From Crocinitomix sp. (GTDB lineage Bacteria > Bacteroidota > Bacteroidia > Flavobacteriales_D > Crocinitomicaceae), in NCBI GenBank assembly GCA_013138735.1, contig WTCE01000054.1, positions 43,571 through 107,570 on the forward strand: DNA of 64,000 nt. Direction: 5' to 3'. The translations under genes and the position numbers were made by a program. Below are positions 18,697 to 27,636 of the stretch, piece by piece. The notes under the pieces are model-generated. The model did no database searches. It had not been told where the DNA came from and saw only the letters and a program-made list of their open reading frames with translations. Positions within the stretch are counted from its first letter, which is position 1. Every line of letters starts with the position of its first letter.

Positions 18697-18832
18697 ATAA
18701 AAGTGTTTTCTATAAAATTAGAACTTATTCTGCAAACTAACCATGCGAATTATCATAGTTTTCAATGATTTATTCAAACGGCGGTCACAGCTACTGTGTT
18801 AACGTGTTTGGTGGATGAATGGTTGGTTTTAA

Positions 18833-19390
18833 ATTAGATCGCTGCGCTGTTAGACCACTTCGTTGATAGAACATAGACCGCTACGCTAATAGATGAAATG
18901 GTTAGGCAGTAGGCAAAAGGCAGTAGGCAAAAATTTTTCTTACTTGATTGGAAAACTGAGGCTGCGCGCCGCAGGTATCTCGAAGTGTGGTTAGTTAAGA
19001 TATTAGATCGCTGCGCTGCTAGACCACTGCGTTGATAGAACAAAGACCGCTACGCTAATAGATGAAATGGTTAGGCAGTAGGCAAAAGGCAGTAGGCAAA
19101 AATTTTTCTTACTTGATTGGAACACTGAGGCTGCGCGCACCGCGGGAATCTCGAAGTGTGGTTAGTTAAGATATTAGATCGCTGCGCTGCTAGACTACTG
19201 CGTTGATAGAACAAAGACCGCTACGCTAATAGATGAAATGGTTAGGCAGTAGGCAAAAGGCAGTAGGCAAAAATTTTTCTTACTTGATTGGAACACTGAG
19301 GCTGCGCGAACCGCAGGAATCTCGAAGTGTGGTTAGTTAAGAGATTAGATCGCTGCGCTATTAGTAGTTAAATCGCTGCGCTGTTAGATT
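18833..19390. repeat. tandem repeat, unit about 170 bp, three full copies plus a partial
   Basis: Copies start at 18833, 19002 and 19173 with 'ATTAGATCGCTGCGCT', giving periods of 169 and 171. A truncated fourth begins at 19344. Each copy contains a directly repeated 14-mer GGCAGTAGGCAAAA and ends with 'CTCGAAGTGTGGTTAG'. Copies differ by only a few bases, so the amplification is recent. No ORF runs through it (18834-19043 is a shadow). It fills most of the 0.8-kb gap between the T9SS gene and the PaaY-like gene. Confidence 0.92.
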
Positions 19391-19393
19391 TTG

Positions 19394-19467
19394 AATCAAA
19401 TCATCAGATAATCAATCGATCAAATCATCAAGAAATCAAATCATCAAAAAATCAAATCATCCCCCCC
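19394..19467. repeat. short tandem repeat (AATCAAATCATCA type)
   Basis: About five imperfect direct copies of a 13-14-base unit 'AATCAAATCATCA', ending at a run of seven C. It directly follows the 170-bp repeat array and lies just downstream of the PaaY-like gene stop. Slippage-type low-complexity DNA; no gene seen. Confidence 0.75.
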
Positions 19468-19495
19468 TGTCAAATCCCATTGATAATTGAAAAAA

Positions 19496-20095
19496 CTATC
19501 CTTTCGCCTTAATAGACTCCCAAGTAGTGAACATAGCTTCTTGCGAAGGACGATTGGCTTCAACTTCGCGCAAAGGTTCAACTTCCTTTAAGGTTGACTT
19601 GCATTCGCCAGGCAAGGTTTGATACAAAGCAGTTCCCATGCTTTTCCATTTCAGCATTTCATCTGAAACTTGTTTGATTATTTTTGCAGGATTACCAACA
19701 ACTAAACTACGTTTAGGAATTTTCATTTTTGCAGGCACAAAACATAATGCCCCAACAATACATTCATCCTCAATCACTACATCATCCATTACAACAGCGT
19801 TCATTCCGATTAAGCAATTTTCTCCGATTGTTCCACCATGAATAATTGCTCCGTGCCCAATATGTGCGCCCTTTTTCAAACGAACAGTTGTTCCCGGGAA
19901 CATATGTACGGTGCAATTTTCCTGCACATTACAACCATCCTCAATAATTATTTGACCCCAATCGCCGCGTAATGCTGCACTTGGTCCAATGTAAACGTCT
20001 TTGCCAATTATAACATTACCCGTAACTGTTGCTTGTGGATGTACAAATGCCGTTTCATGTACGACTGGAATAAATCCATTGAATTCAAAAATCAT
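19496..20095 (-). CDS. PaaY/CaiE-like gamma-carbonic-anhydrase family protein
   Basis: A 199-aa left-handed beta-helix protein built of hexapeptide repeats ('VIIGKDVYIGPSA', 'CLIGMNAVV'). The metal ligands of gamma-carbonic anhydrases are present (H64 in 'CTVHMF', H81 and H86 in 'GHGAIIHG'). The C-terminal extension 'WKSMGTALYQTLPGEC...VEANRP' is that of the PaaY/CaiE branch rather than the shorter generic form. PaaY acts as a thioesterase in phenylacetate degradation, but no paa genes are visible here, so the substrate is open. A TATCTTTA box lies about 15-22 bases upstream of the ATG on this strand. Confidence 0.85.
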   Translation of the reverse strand: MIFEFNGFIPVVHETAFVHPQATVTGNVIIGKDVYIGPSAALRGDWGQIIIEDGCNVQENCTVHMFPGTTVRLKKGAHIGHGAIIHGGTIGENCLIGMNAVVMDDVVIEDECIVGALCFVPAKMKIPKRSLVVGNPAKIIKQVSDEMLKWKSMGTALYQTLPGECKSTLKEVEPLREVEANRPSQEAMFTTWESIKAKG

Positions 20096-20160
20096 GTATT
20101 CGTTTTTGGTAAAGATAGGATTTATTAAAATTTATGAAAATTCCACTGATCATTTCAATT

Positions 20161-20245
20161 TGCCCATTGCAGACTTCGATAGGCGCAGCGTGCCGCATTG
20201 AACATTGTTAATTGTATACTTCGACAGGCTCAGCACGGCGCATTT
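20161..20245. repeat. intergenic GC-rich repeat, second copy
   Basis: It contains 'CTTCGACAGGCTCAGCACGG' with 'CGCA', plus a degraded neighbour 'CTTCGATAGGCGCAGCGTGC'. It is related to 14762-14827 and sits between the PaaY-like gene and the PKD protein gene. Confidence 0.6.
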
Positions 20246-20259
20246 TTAAATGCAAAATT

Positions 20260-22548
20260 TTATCTCAAAACACTCACCATACCATGATATTCAAACACCT
20301 CATCATTGATTTGATCGCGCGCTTTAACATGCCAAACATAAACGCCACTTTGCACTAATGTTCCGTCTAAGTAAGTACCATCCCAGCGATCGGTTGGATT
20401 ATCTGTTCGCCAAATAATTTCTCCCCAACGGTTATATAGTTCTAAGCGGAATTCATCTGGATTAAATCCTTCTACGTATACACCCCAATCTGGGTTAAAT
20501 GGATCGCCGTTAGGAGTAAATGCATTGGGTGCAAAAATCATTTCATCTTCCAAAACGTTTATTATATGCACGGCAGTATCACGACAGCCATTAACGGAAG
20601 TCTCGATTAACATTACCTCATAATCGGCAGCAATAAATTGCGGATAAACCACTTCAACGGAACCATATTCAGTTGAAGTGCTTGGTGCTGCGCCTGGCAT
20701 TTCCCACAAATATGTACTCGTAGGGGTCGGATAGATCATTATTAACTTTAAAGCGGTGTTAAAATAATCTGTAGGGTTTTGGCTGGCATAAAAATCGGTG
20801 CTTGGCGTATTAAATACAATGACGGGTTGAAGGATGGAATCGTAACAGCCTTGGGCATTTTCAACAAATAGCAATGCGTCATACGATCCTCCTGATGGAT
20901 ATAAATGAGATGGATTCTCTAAATAACTGGTATCTGAGTCATCTCCGAAATACCATCTTGTTATTGTCAAATCTCCTTCGGTTGAATAGGAAGTATTTTC
21001 GAATGTAATGATCTCATTTTCGCAAACTGAATCCGTGACAAAACTAGCAACCACACCATTTAAGATAATTGGATTATGCGTACTGTCTATACAACCATTT
21101 TCGGCTACCACAACGAGCTTAATATCAAATTCTCCTGGTCCATCATAGACATGGATAGGGTTTTGCTCTGCAGCCGATCCCCCATCTCCAAAATCCCATG
21201 CCCAGCTAGCAAAACTAATTGGGCCGTCAATTGTTGTTAAATCAGTAAAGGCGAGTTCGTGTCCATAACAGCCAAACCAATCTCCAGCATACGAAACACC
21301 AACACCTGAAATTTCAAAGGCGGGTTCAGGTTTAGCTAGAATAGATACTTCTGCAAAAGCTGTATCATTACAAGAAAGATCTTCACTGTAAACTATTAAT
21401 TCAACTTCATAAAGCCCTGCACTTGGATAGAGATGCGAAGGGTCAAAATCATTTGAGGAAATATCATCCCCGAAATTCCATTCCCAAGATTCAATTTCGC
21501 CACCTGGAGTTGAAGAAAGGTTTGTAAAAAAAACAGGATCACCATAACAGACATTATCCGTTGTAAAATCCGCAGTTGGCATTGAAGGGGATTCATAATC
21601 AACCCGCTTACAACCTTCTAAATAAGTAAAAACTGCCGAAAAGGTTCCCTCGCCGTATGGCACTGGAGATAATGTTGGTCCAAATTCTCCAAGCAATGCA
21701 ATGCCGTCTTTATACCATTGCCAAATCCCGTCTAATTCATCATTATTTGCTGTTAACACTAAATCGCCAGAGCACCATCCGCCAGTTTGAGTAATGTAGC
21801 CCATTACCTCTGTTTCTAATAGAATGAGTTCATCAAAATAATAATAAGAAGCGTCTCCACTAGCCAAATCTCCGCAAGGCATGCCTATGGCAATCGCATC
21901 TATATTTGTAACCGGTGTAAATTCTATGGTAACAGATACCCATTCACCATCTGTTCCAGTCACTACTGTTTCAGCTCCTAATAATTCCCAAGAAGCAATG
22001 CCATCTGGACAGCTAATACCAAACCAAGGTAAGTCTGAGCAAAGTGGTGAACCAAATAAACGTACTTCTACTTCTTCTAAGTCACCGTATGAATATGCGA
22101 TATGAAAATTAAGTGAATAGCTTACACCTGCAAGCAGATTTGTCAACAGACAGCTCCCTGCATATTCACGATATCCTGAAAGAAAACTGTATAAACCTAT
22201 AAATCCATCTCCACCACCAGGTAATGGAAAAGAAGGCGGCAATGCACCATCAGCTCCAAATTCGTCAAAACCACAAGTATGATAAAAATCTGATGTTGCT
22301 GCTGATGCTTGATTCCATGCCGTAGCACAACTCATCATTCCCTCAGCATCTGGACAGCAATCTATAATTTCAAATGATGGGTTTGGAATGATACTATGGT
22401 CAATTAAATTATTGCAATCGCAATCGTCATCATTCAAGTCAATTAAACCATCTCCGTCGTCGTCTATCGCATTATCACACAACTCTTGCCCATAGCTTGG
22501 CAGCAAATGGAATAGCAGCAATAAAAGAATAGCGGCATTTTTTTTCAA
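20260..22548 (-). CDS. PKD-domain protein with type B T9SS sorting domain
   Basis: A 762-aa secreted protein. After the signal ('LLLLLFHLLPSYGQ') a short calcium-binding-like loop 'CDNAIDDDGDGLIDLNDDDCDC' region appears (about 23-45), then a carbohydrate-binding-like beta-sandwich (about 50-250), three PKD domains (about 330-600, with 'WEWNFGDD', 'WAWDFGDGG', 'RWYFGDDS') and a gliding-motility-associated C-terminal domain ('FAPNAFTPNGDPFNPDW' to the end). This is a surface-exposed T9SS type B cargo. The start codon is TTG. Likely adhesin or matrix protein; the ligand is unknown. Confidence 0.9.
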   Translation of the reverse strand: MKKNAAILLLLLFHLLPSYGQELCDNAIDDDGDGLIDLNDDDCDCNNLIDHSIIPNPSFEIIDCCPDAEGMMSCATAWNQASAATSDFYHTCGFDEFGADGALPPSFPLPGGGDGFIGLYSFLSGYREYAGSCLLTNLLAGVSYSLNFHIAYSYGDLEEVEVRLFGSPLCSDLPWFGISCPDGIASWELLGAETVVTGTDGEWVSVTIEFTPVTNIDAIAIGMPCGDLASGDASYYYFDELILLETEVMGYITQTGGWCSGDLVLTANNDELDGIWQWYKDGIALLGEFGPTLSPVPYGEGTFSAVFTYLEGCKRVDYESPSMPTADFTTDNVCYGDPVFFTNLSSTPGGEIESWEWNFGDDISSNDFDPSHLYPSAGLYEVELIVYSEDLSCNDTAFAEVSILAKPEPAFEISGVGVSYAGDWFGCYGHELAFTDLTTIDGPISFASWAWDFGDGGSAAEQNPIHVYDGPGEFDIKLVVVAENGCIDSTHNPIILNGVVASFVTDSVCENEIITFENTSYSTEGDLTITRWYFGDDSDTSYLENPSHLYPSGGSYDALLFVENAQGCYDSILQPVIVFNTPSTDFYASQNPTDYFNTALKLIMIYPTPTSTYLWEMPGAAPSTSTEYGSVEVVYPQFIAADYEVMLIETSVNGCRDTAVHIINVLEDEMIFAPNAFTPNGDPFNPDWGVYVEGFNPDEFRLELYNRWGEIIWRTDNPTDRWDGTYLDGTLVQSGVYVWHVKARDQINDEVFEYHGMVSVLR

Positions 22549-22633
22549 ATCTTTGAATTGTAGTAGTGTAGACCTCTAATTTACAGTATTAGTTGTCCGA
22601 TTCAACGAAATATTTCACATAATTTTTAACAAC

Positions 22634-23470
22634 TCAGGTTTCATTAAAGAATTCGAGTGCTTTCTTTAATGCTGATTCCATGTCCTCAGGCAAGTGCTCA
22701 TTAGTCCACGGTTGCGCTGCACTAAACGTGTGACCGGCTCCTTTAATCACGCATAAACGTGTATCCGTCCATTGCGCCACTGCTTGCCCTTCTGATATGC
22801 TTACGGCTAAATCCATATCGCCGTGAATTTGCAAAAATGGCATGCTCAAACTAGTTGCTGCGGCTTCAATATCAAGTGCTGCCTCGTTCTTCTTAAAGTC
22901 TTCATAAAAGCTATAAAAATGTGGCATTGCTTGATTTGTTCTGCCATTCTGGACATACATCACACCTCCAAATTCCCAATCTAGTAATTGATCTCCTGTT
23001 GGAAAACGGTTGCCAATATTGCTGATTCCGGCCAGTGAAATTAATTTTGCTACTTTATTATTTTGAGCGGCAGTTAAAATGGCTACTCCTCCTCCACGGC
23101 TATGTCCAATTAAATAAACGGGAATATCCATTTCACATTCTTGTCTAATAATACGATCTGTCTCGTTAATGATCCAATCTAAATCGTTGATTTCAAACGT
23201 ATATGTGTTTTTTCCAAAGGCTTCTAAATCGGGGAAATCAATTGCTTCTTCAACAGTTCCACCGTTATGACTCATGTTAAACTTAACGAATCCAAAACCC
23301 TGCTTTAAGAAATAATCCTGCATTAAATTCCAAGCGCCCCAGTCCTTATATCCCTTATAGCCATGTGCAAAAATAATAACGGCCTTTGCATCCTTCGGAA
23401 TATGACAATCAAAGAGGCTTTTCCGTTGATTACTTCCTTCGTAAATTTTATTTTTAAATTCTATCAGCAT
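22634..23470 (-). CDS. alpha/beta hydrolase
   Basis: A 278-aa cytoplasmic serine hydrolase. The oxyanion region 'IIFAHGYKGYKDW' (about 35-47) and the nucleophile elbow 'GHSRGGG' (about 122-128) are clear, the late 'HGDMDLAVS' gives the acid and 'GAGHTF' the His. It resembles BD-FAE/dienelactone-hydrolase-like esterases. I use the ATG at 23470; the track's TTG two codons upstream adds only two residues. It is transcribed divergently from the lipoprotein gene at 23543. Substrate unknown. Confidence 0.85.
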   Translation of the reverse strand: MLIEFKNKIYEGSNQRKSLFDCHIPKDAKAVIIFAHGYKGYKDWGAWNLMQDYFLKQGFGFVKFNMSHNGGTVEEAIDFPDLEAFGKNTYTFEINDLDWIINETDRIIRQECEMDIPVYLIGHSRGGGVAILTAAQNNKVAKLISLAGISNIGNRFPTGDQLLDWEFGGVMYVQNGRTNQAMPHFYSFYEDFKKNEAALDIEAAATSLSMPFLQIHGDMDLAVSISEGQAVAQWTDTRLCVIKGAGHTFSAAQPWTNEHLPEDMESALKKALEFFNET

Positions 23471-23542
23471 TCGCAACTATAAAAATTCAATAAATGGTAT
23501 CTTTACCGTGAAGTTAGCAAAAGGTTAAAATAACTGAAAATT

Positions 23543-23932
23543 TTGAAGCACATAAAATTCGTATCCTTATTCATTTTATTCCTTACCATGGTAAGTTGTA
23601 ATGCCAGTTTCGGAGATAAATATGTTGTGGAAGATTTAGAAATTTATTTCACTCCAAAAAATGTTGGTAAACATTACGTAGTTGCTATGGCAGATTATTT
23701 CAAAGCCAATGAGCTACTGTTAGACCAACAACATAGTATACAAATAACGAGTGATGAGAATGGTTTTATTCTGAACATGGTTTTAGATGACGACTATAAA
23801 ACCCTACCAGTTGAACAAGATAATAATCTTGCATTGCTGGAAGCTGACATCAAGGAACAGGTATTTGAAGGTTTCAATTTTAGAATTCAAGTTTGTAATG
23901 CTAATTTTGTTCCAATTGAATCTCCTAAATAG
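23543..23932 (+). CDS. small lipoprotein of unknown function
   Basis: A 129-aa protein with a lipobox ('LTMVSC', C19) and a compact mixed alpha/beta sequence; no family recognised. The start is TTG, with a TATCTTTA -7-like element at 23498-23505 about 40 bases upstream. It leads the plus-strand run that continues with the Rpe/CBS fusion 20 bases downstream and may share its transcript. Confidence 0.7.
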   Translation: MKHIKFVSLFILFLTMVSCNASFGDKYVVEDLEIYFTPKNVGKHYVVAMADYFKANELLLDQQHSIQITSDENGFILNMVLDDDYKTLPVEQDNNLALLEADIKEQVFEGFNFRIQVCNANFVPIESPK

Positions 23933-23952
23933 GTTATTGACACAAGAAAGAA

Positions 23953-24963
23953 ATGAAGATATCTGCCTCTATATACTCTGATAAGTTAAATAATATTGAA
24001 ACCACTATTGCTGCGCTCAATGATTCTCATGTGGATTTGATTCACGTGGACTGTAATGACGATTTGAATGTTTTTGCAGACATTGAAAAGATTCAGCAAA
24101 ATTCAGACATCCCTGTTGATTTACATATTATCACCACTAAAGCCGATCGTTTTTATCCTGCTTTAGAGTCATTTGACATTGAGTATGTTACTTTTCAATA
24201 TGAGGATTTAGAAGATAAAAATTTAAATATCCCCAAAGAATTTACGGGTCAATTAGGATTGGCGATTACAACCAATACCCCTATTTCGGTTTTTGATGCC
24301 TATGCAGAAGAGTTTGATTTCATCCTCTTTATGGCGACTGTTCCAGGACAAAGTGGCGGAAAGTTTGACAAGTCTAACTTTAGACGGATTCGTCAGTTCC
24401 AACAAAAATATCCGAATAAAAAAGTACATGTAGATGGTGGCGTAAATGCAGAGGTTTCGTTTATCTTAAGAAATATGGGCGTTTATGCATCTGTTTCAGG
24501 ATCATACCTTTTCAATTCTGCCAATATTAACACCGCGCTATTGAATCTGAAATTAAATGAAATAGATTCAGGCTTTTTAGTGCAAGACTTTATGCGTGAT
24601 TTAACTGAATCGCCTATTATTTATGAGGCAGATTTAGGTTTAAAGGCAGTCTTAACGTCAATTGGTTCAGGTAAACTAGGATTTACAATGGTTTTAGCTG
24701 CAGATGATAGCTTGGTTGGAATTATTGGCAATGCCGACTTAAGAAATGGCTTATTAGCCAACTTAGATCACCCATCAGATTTAAATGTGACAGACATGAT
24801 TAATAAAACCCCTTTAGTGATTTGGGATCACTATTCGGTTTATCAAATGTTGCGCTTTATCAAAAAAGAAACACGTCCGGTATTATATTTACCAGTCGTT
24901 GACAAGAATAATAAGGCGGTTGGAACCGTCAATTTTATGAATTTAATAAAAGGAGAAATATGA
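23953..24963 (+). CDS. Rpe-like TIM barrel fused to a CBS-domain pair
   Basis: A 336-aa protein. Residues 1-205 resemble ribulose-phosphate 3-epimerase: 'IHVDCND' and 'DLHII' carry His/Asp at the places of the metal ligands, 'MATVPGQSGGKF' matches the phosphate-proximal loop and 'VHVDGGV' the catalytic Asp strand. Residues about 210-336 form two CBS motifs ('VQDFMRDLTESPIIYEAD' and 'VTDMINKTPLVIWD'), which bind adenosine nucleotides. A nucleotide-controlled sugar-phosphate epimerase is a plausible inference. Its stop overlaps the DAHP synthase start by 4 bases behind a strong AAGGAG ribosome site. The fusion is uncommon in my experience. Confidence 0.8.
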   Translation: MKISASIYSDKLNNIETTIAALNDSHVDLIHVDCNDDLNVFADIEKIQQNSDIPVDLHIITTKADRFYPALESFDIEYVTFQYEDLEDKNLNIPKEFTGQLGLAITTNTPISVFDAYAEEFDFILFMATVPGQSGGKFDKSNFRRIRQFQQKYPNKKVHVDGGVNAEVSFILRNMGVYASVSGSYLFNSANINTALLNLKLNEIDSGFLVQDFMRDLTESPIIYEADLGLKAVLTSIGSGKLGFTMVLAADDSLVGIIGNADLRNGLLANLDHPSDLNVTDMINKTPLVIWDHYSVYQMLRFIKKETRPVLYLPVVDKNNKAVGTVNFMNLIKGEI

Positions 24964-25958
24964 TCATCCACCTTAAAAAAGACATTGGTAACGAAAAAGC
25001 GGCAGAAATTGCGAAAGCAAATAATGCATTTTTAATTGAAGAAGCCAATCAATATGTATTGATTAGTTCATCTGGCCAAAAGGAAGCTAATCCACAGTTT
25101 ACTGATGCGATAACAGAAACCTTTGTTTTTGATACGGACATTCAACTCGCTTCACGCGATTACAGAGCTGCAACAAGAGAAGTAACCATTGGTAATGTTA
25201 CAATTGGTGGAAACACTGGGAATACCCTCTTAATTGCGGGACCTTGTTCGGTTGAGTCTGAGGAGCAAATTCAAGAATCATCTGCTTTATTGAAAGAAAT
25301 GAACTTGACAACTTTGCGTGGTGGTTGTTATAAACCAAGAACTTCTCCTTACAGTTTTCAAGGTTTAGGTTTAGAAGGATTGAAGTTGTTGAAGCAAATG
25401 AAAAATGAGCACGGCTTAAACGTCATTACAGAAGTAAGAGACGCTACTCACGTGGCTGAAGTGATTGAATATTCAGATGTGATTCAAATTGGCGCAAAAG
25501 CCATGTATGATCAAGGGATTTTAAGAGCTTGTGCAAAAACACAAAAACCTGTTTTAATTAAACGTGGTTTTGGCACTACCCTTCAAGAATTTGTGCAATG
25601 TGCTGAATTTGTTTTGGCGGGCGGTAATCCAAATGTCATTTTATGTGAAAGAGGAATTAGAACCTTTGAAACAAAGACACGTTTTACATTGGACCTTTGC
25701 GGTGTAGCTTATTTAAAAAAGTATACCAATTGTCCTGTTGTTTTGGATCCTAGTCATGCTATGGGTCATGCATACGGTGTTGCAGATTTAACAAGAGCTT
25801 GCGTTGCAATGGGAATTGACGGACTTTTAATTGAAGTTCACCCGAATCCTAAAGTAGCAAAGTCAGATGCATCACAACAATTGAATCATCAAGAATTTAA
25901 AGATTTGGTTGCCACATTAAATCCAGTTGCGGCAGCTGTCAACCATCAAATTATATAA
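24960..25958 (+). CDS. aroF: 3-deoxy-7-phosphoheptulonate (DAHP) synthase, type I-beta
   Basis: It condenses phosphoenolpyruvate with erythrose 4-phosphate, the entry step of the shikimate pathway. The N-terminal 65 residues form a small ferredoxin-like regulatory domain as in the Thermotoga enzyme. The barrel shows 'IAGPCSVES', 'RGGCYKPRTSPYSFQG', 'LIKRGF', 'CERGIRTFE' and 'VVLDPSHAMGH'. 'KPRTSPYSFQG' marks DAHP synthase rather than KDO-8-P synthase. It is coupled to the Rpe/CBS gene upstream and followed by a KdsC-like phosphatase. Confidence 0.92.
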   Translation: MIIHLKKDIGNEKAAEIAKANNAFLIEEANQYVLISSSGQKEANPQFTDAITETFVFDTDIQLASRDYRAATREVTIGNVTIGGNTGNTLLIAGPCSVESEEQIQESSALLKEMNLTTLRGGCYKPRTSPYSFQGLGLEGLKLLKQMKNEHGLNVITEVRDATHVAEVIEYSDVIQIGAKAMYDQGILRACAKTQKPVLIKRGFGTTLQEFVQCAEFVLAGGNPNVILCERGIRTFETKTRFTLDLCGVAYLKKYTNCPVVLDPSHAMGHAYGVADLTRACVAMGIDGLLIEVHPNPKVAKSDASQQLNHQEFKDLVATLNPVAAAVNHQII

Positions 25959-26011
25959 TTAAAGACAGGATTAAAGCAGAACGAAAAAGTAAAACATTTA
26001 AAACTTAGGAG

Positions 26012-26677
26012 ATGAATCTATACAATCAAAATTTAGGCTATTTGTGCGATAAACGGGATATTTCACTCACGGAATTTGAAAACGTTATTTACATTCCAAA
26101 AGTGCGAATAATGGAACCCACACCAGATGAATTGATTCGGATTGCGGACTATTTCCAATTGCCAATAGATGTTTTATTACGGAAAGATTTAAAATTGGCA
26201 GACAAATCGCGTGAGCAAAAAATTAAGCTCGTTATTTTAGATGTAGATGGCACCATGACAGATGGCGGCATGTACTTTACCGAAAGTGGCGATCAAATGA
26301 AAAAATACAATACAAAAGACGGCATGGCCATTAAACGCGAAGTGCGAGATGGCATACAATTCGGTATTATTTCTCACGGTCATAAACTAAAAATGGTTGA
26401 AGACCGCGCTCAGTTATTAGACATTAAGCACGTTTATGTGGGACAAGACAGCAAAACAGAAGTATTAGCACAATGGTGCGCTGAATTAAATCTTAAACCA
26501 GAAGAAGTTGCTTTTGTTGGAGATGATATTAACGACGTTGAGATCATGAAAGCCGTTGGATTATCAGCCTGTCCTGCAGATGCTGTAAATGCTGTTAAAT
26601 CAATTTCAGACATTATACTTTCTAAAGGCGGTGGCGCAGGTTGTGTTCGCGAGTTTTTAGATGATTGGTTGAACTAA
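26012..26677 (+). CDS. KdsC-like HAD phosphatase with N-terminal HTH-like region
   Basis: A 221-aa protein. Residues 72-221 are a KdsC-type HAD (class C0, no cap): nucleophile motif 'LDVDGTMTDG' (D77/D79), 'NTKDGMAIK', 'FVGDDINDVEIM', and the C-terminal 'SKGGGAGCVREF' typical of KDO-8-P phosphatase. Residues 1-58 look like an XRE-type helix-turn-helix ('LGYLCDKRDISLTEFENVIYI', 'TPDELIRIADYFQLPIDVLL'). The ribosome site CTTAGGAG is strong. The enzyme probably dephosphorylates KDO-8-P for lipid A assembly. The HTH-like extension may bind DNA or mediate oligomerisation; its role is not known to me. Confidence 0.88.
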   Translation: MNLYNQNLGYLCDKRDISLTEFENVIYIPKVRIMEPTPDELIRIADYFQLPIDVLLRKDLKLADKSREQKIKLVILDVDGTMTDGGMYFTESGDQMKKYNTKDGMAIKREVRDGIQFGIISHGHKLKMVEDRAQLLDIKHVYVGQDSKTEVLAQWCAELNLKPEEVAFVGDDINDVEIMKAVGLSACPADAVNAVKSISDIILSKGGGAGCVREFLDDWLN

Positions 26678-26680
26678 ACC

Positions 26681-27574
26681 ATGACTGTAAAAAAACTAAT
26701 CATAGTTGCTGGACCAACCGCAGTTGGAAAAACAGCTATGAGTATTGAGCTGGCACAGCATTATAATTGCCCCATCATCTCATTTGATTCGCGCCAATTT
26801 TACCGTGAAATGAGTATTGGAACGGCCAAACCTACACCCGAAGAACTTTCCCAAGCGGAACATCACTTTATCGGCAACCTTTCTATTCATGACCATTATA
26901 CCGCCGGTATTTATGAGCGCGAAGCATTGGAAAAACTCGACAGCATTTTTAGAACCAATGATTATTGCATAGCTGTTGGCGGAAGCGGATTGTATATAGA
27001 TGCTTTGGCCTTTGGAATAGACGATATTCCATCTGACCCTGAAGTGCGCGCAAAGTTTATTGCCCGTTGGGAAACGGAAGGATTAGAAGTCCTTCAAAAA
27101 GAAGTACTAGCGGTTGATCCTGATTTCTACCACGCTTCAGATATGCAGAATTCCCGCCGCGTTATTCGAGCCTTAGAGGTTTACGCAATCACTGGCAAAC
27201 CCTATACTGAATTACGAAAGAAACAACCTAAACAACGTCCATTTGAAATGTATTGGGTGGGCCTTAATTTAGAACGTGAAGTCCTATTCGATCGCATCAA
27301 TCGTCGTGTAGATATCATGTTAGAAATGGGCTTAGAGACAGAGGTTAAAAGCCTTTACGAGCATAAAGAAGTGAAGGCCTTAAACACAGTGGGCTATCGT
27401 GAATTGTTCAGTTCTATGAACGGCGAATATTCGCGAGAAAAAGCCGTAGAATTAATCAAACGCAATACCCGATACTATGCTAAGCGTCAGATCACATGGT
27501 TTAAGAAGAATGAATTGGTCAATTGGTATATGCCCCATGAAACGCCAAAAATAATTGAAGAAATAGGCAAATAA
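26681..27574 (+). CDS. miaA: tRNA dimethylallyltransferase
   Basis: It transfers a dimethylallyl group to N6 of A37 in tRNAs reading UNN codons. The 297-aa length is typical. The P-loop 'AGPTAVGKT' (10-18), 'DSRQFYREMSIGTAKP' (the substrate Asp/Ser-Arg-Gln motif), 'VGGSGLYIDAL' and 'QNSRRVIRALEVY' are diagnostic. It follows the HAD gene with a 3-base gap, so it is part of the same operon. Confidence 0.96.
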   Translation: MTVKKLIIVAGPTAVGKTAMSIELAQHYNCPIISFDSRQFYREMSIGTAKPTPEELSQAEHHFIGNLSIHDHYTAGIYEREALEKLDSIFRTNDYCIAVGGSGLYIDALAFGIDDIPSDPEVRAKFIARWETEGLEVLQKEVLAVDPDFYHASDMQNSRRVIRALEVYAITGKPYTELRKKQPKQRPFEMYWVGLNLEREVLFDRINRRVDIMLEMGLETEVKSLYEHKEVKALNTVGYRELFSSMNGEYSREKAVELIKRNTRYYAKRQITWFKKNELVNWYMPHETPKIIEEIGK

Positions 27575-27579
27575 ATTTC

Positions 27580-27606
27580 GGTTTCTGCTTTTAAATTTTA
27601 ATTTTG
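27580..27606 (+). promoter_or_regulatory. predicted Bacteroidota promoter for the PUR-family gene
   Basis: TAATTTTG (27599-27606) matches the -7 consensus TAnnTTTG exactly, with a TTTCTG-like upstream element about 13 bases before it. It lies 30 bases before the ATG of the PUR-family gene, so that gene probably has its own promoter. Confidence 0.6.
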
Positions 27607-27636
27607 TAAAGCAATAACTATTAAATACAGGCAAAG

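Noticed and set aside
18834-19043. Minus-strand ORF inside the 170-bp repeat
   Set aside because: Composed of repeat sequence and not kept open through the other copies.
18833-19390. Possible CRISPR array
   Set aside because: Units of about 170 bp are nearly identical with no variable spacers, and no cas genes are present.
19394-19467. Possible CRISPR repeats
   Set aside because: Thirteen-base low-complexity units without spacers.
24960-25958. KDO-8-phosphate synthase
   Set aside because: The KPRTSPYSFQG motif and the N-terminal regulatory domain indicate DAHP synthase.
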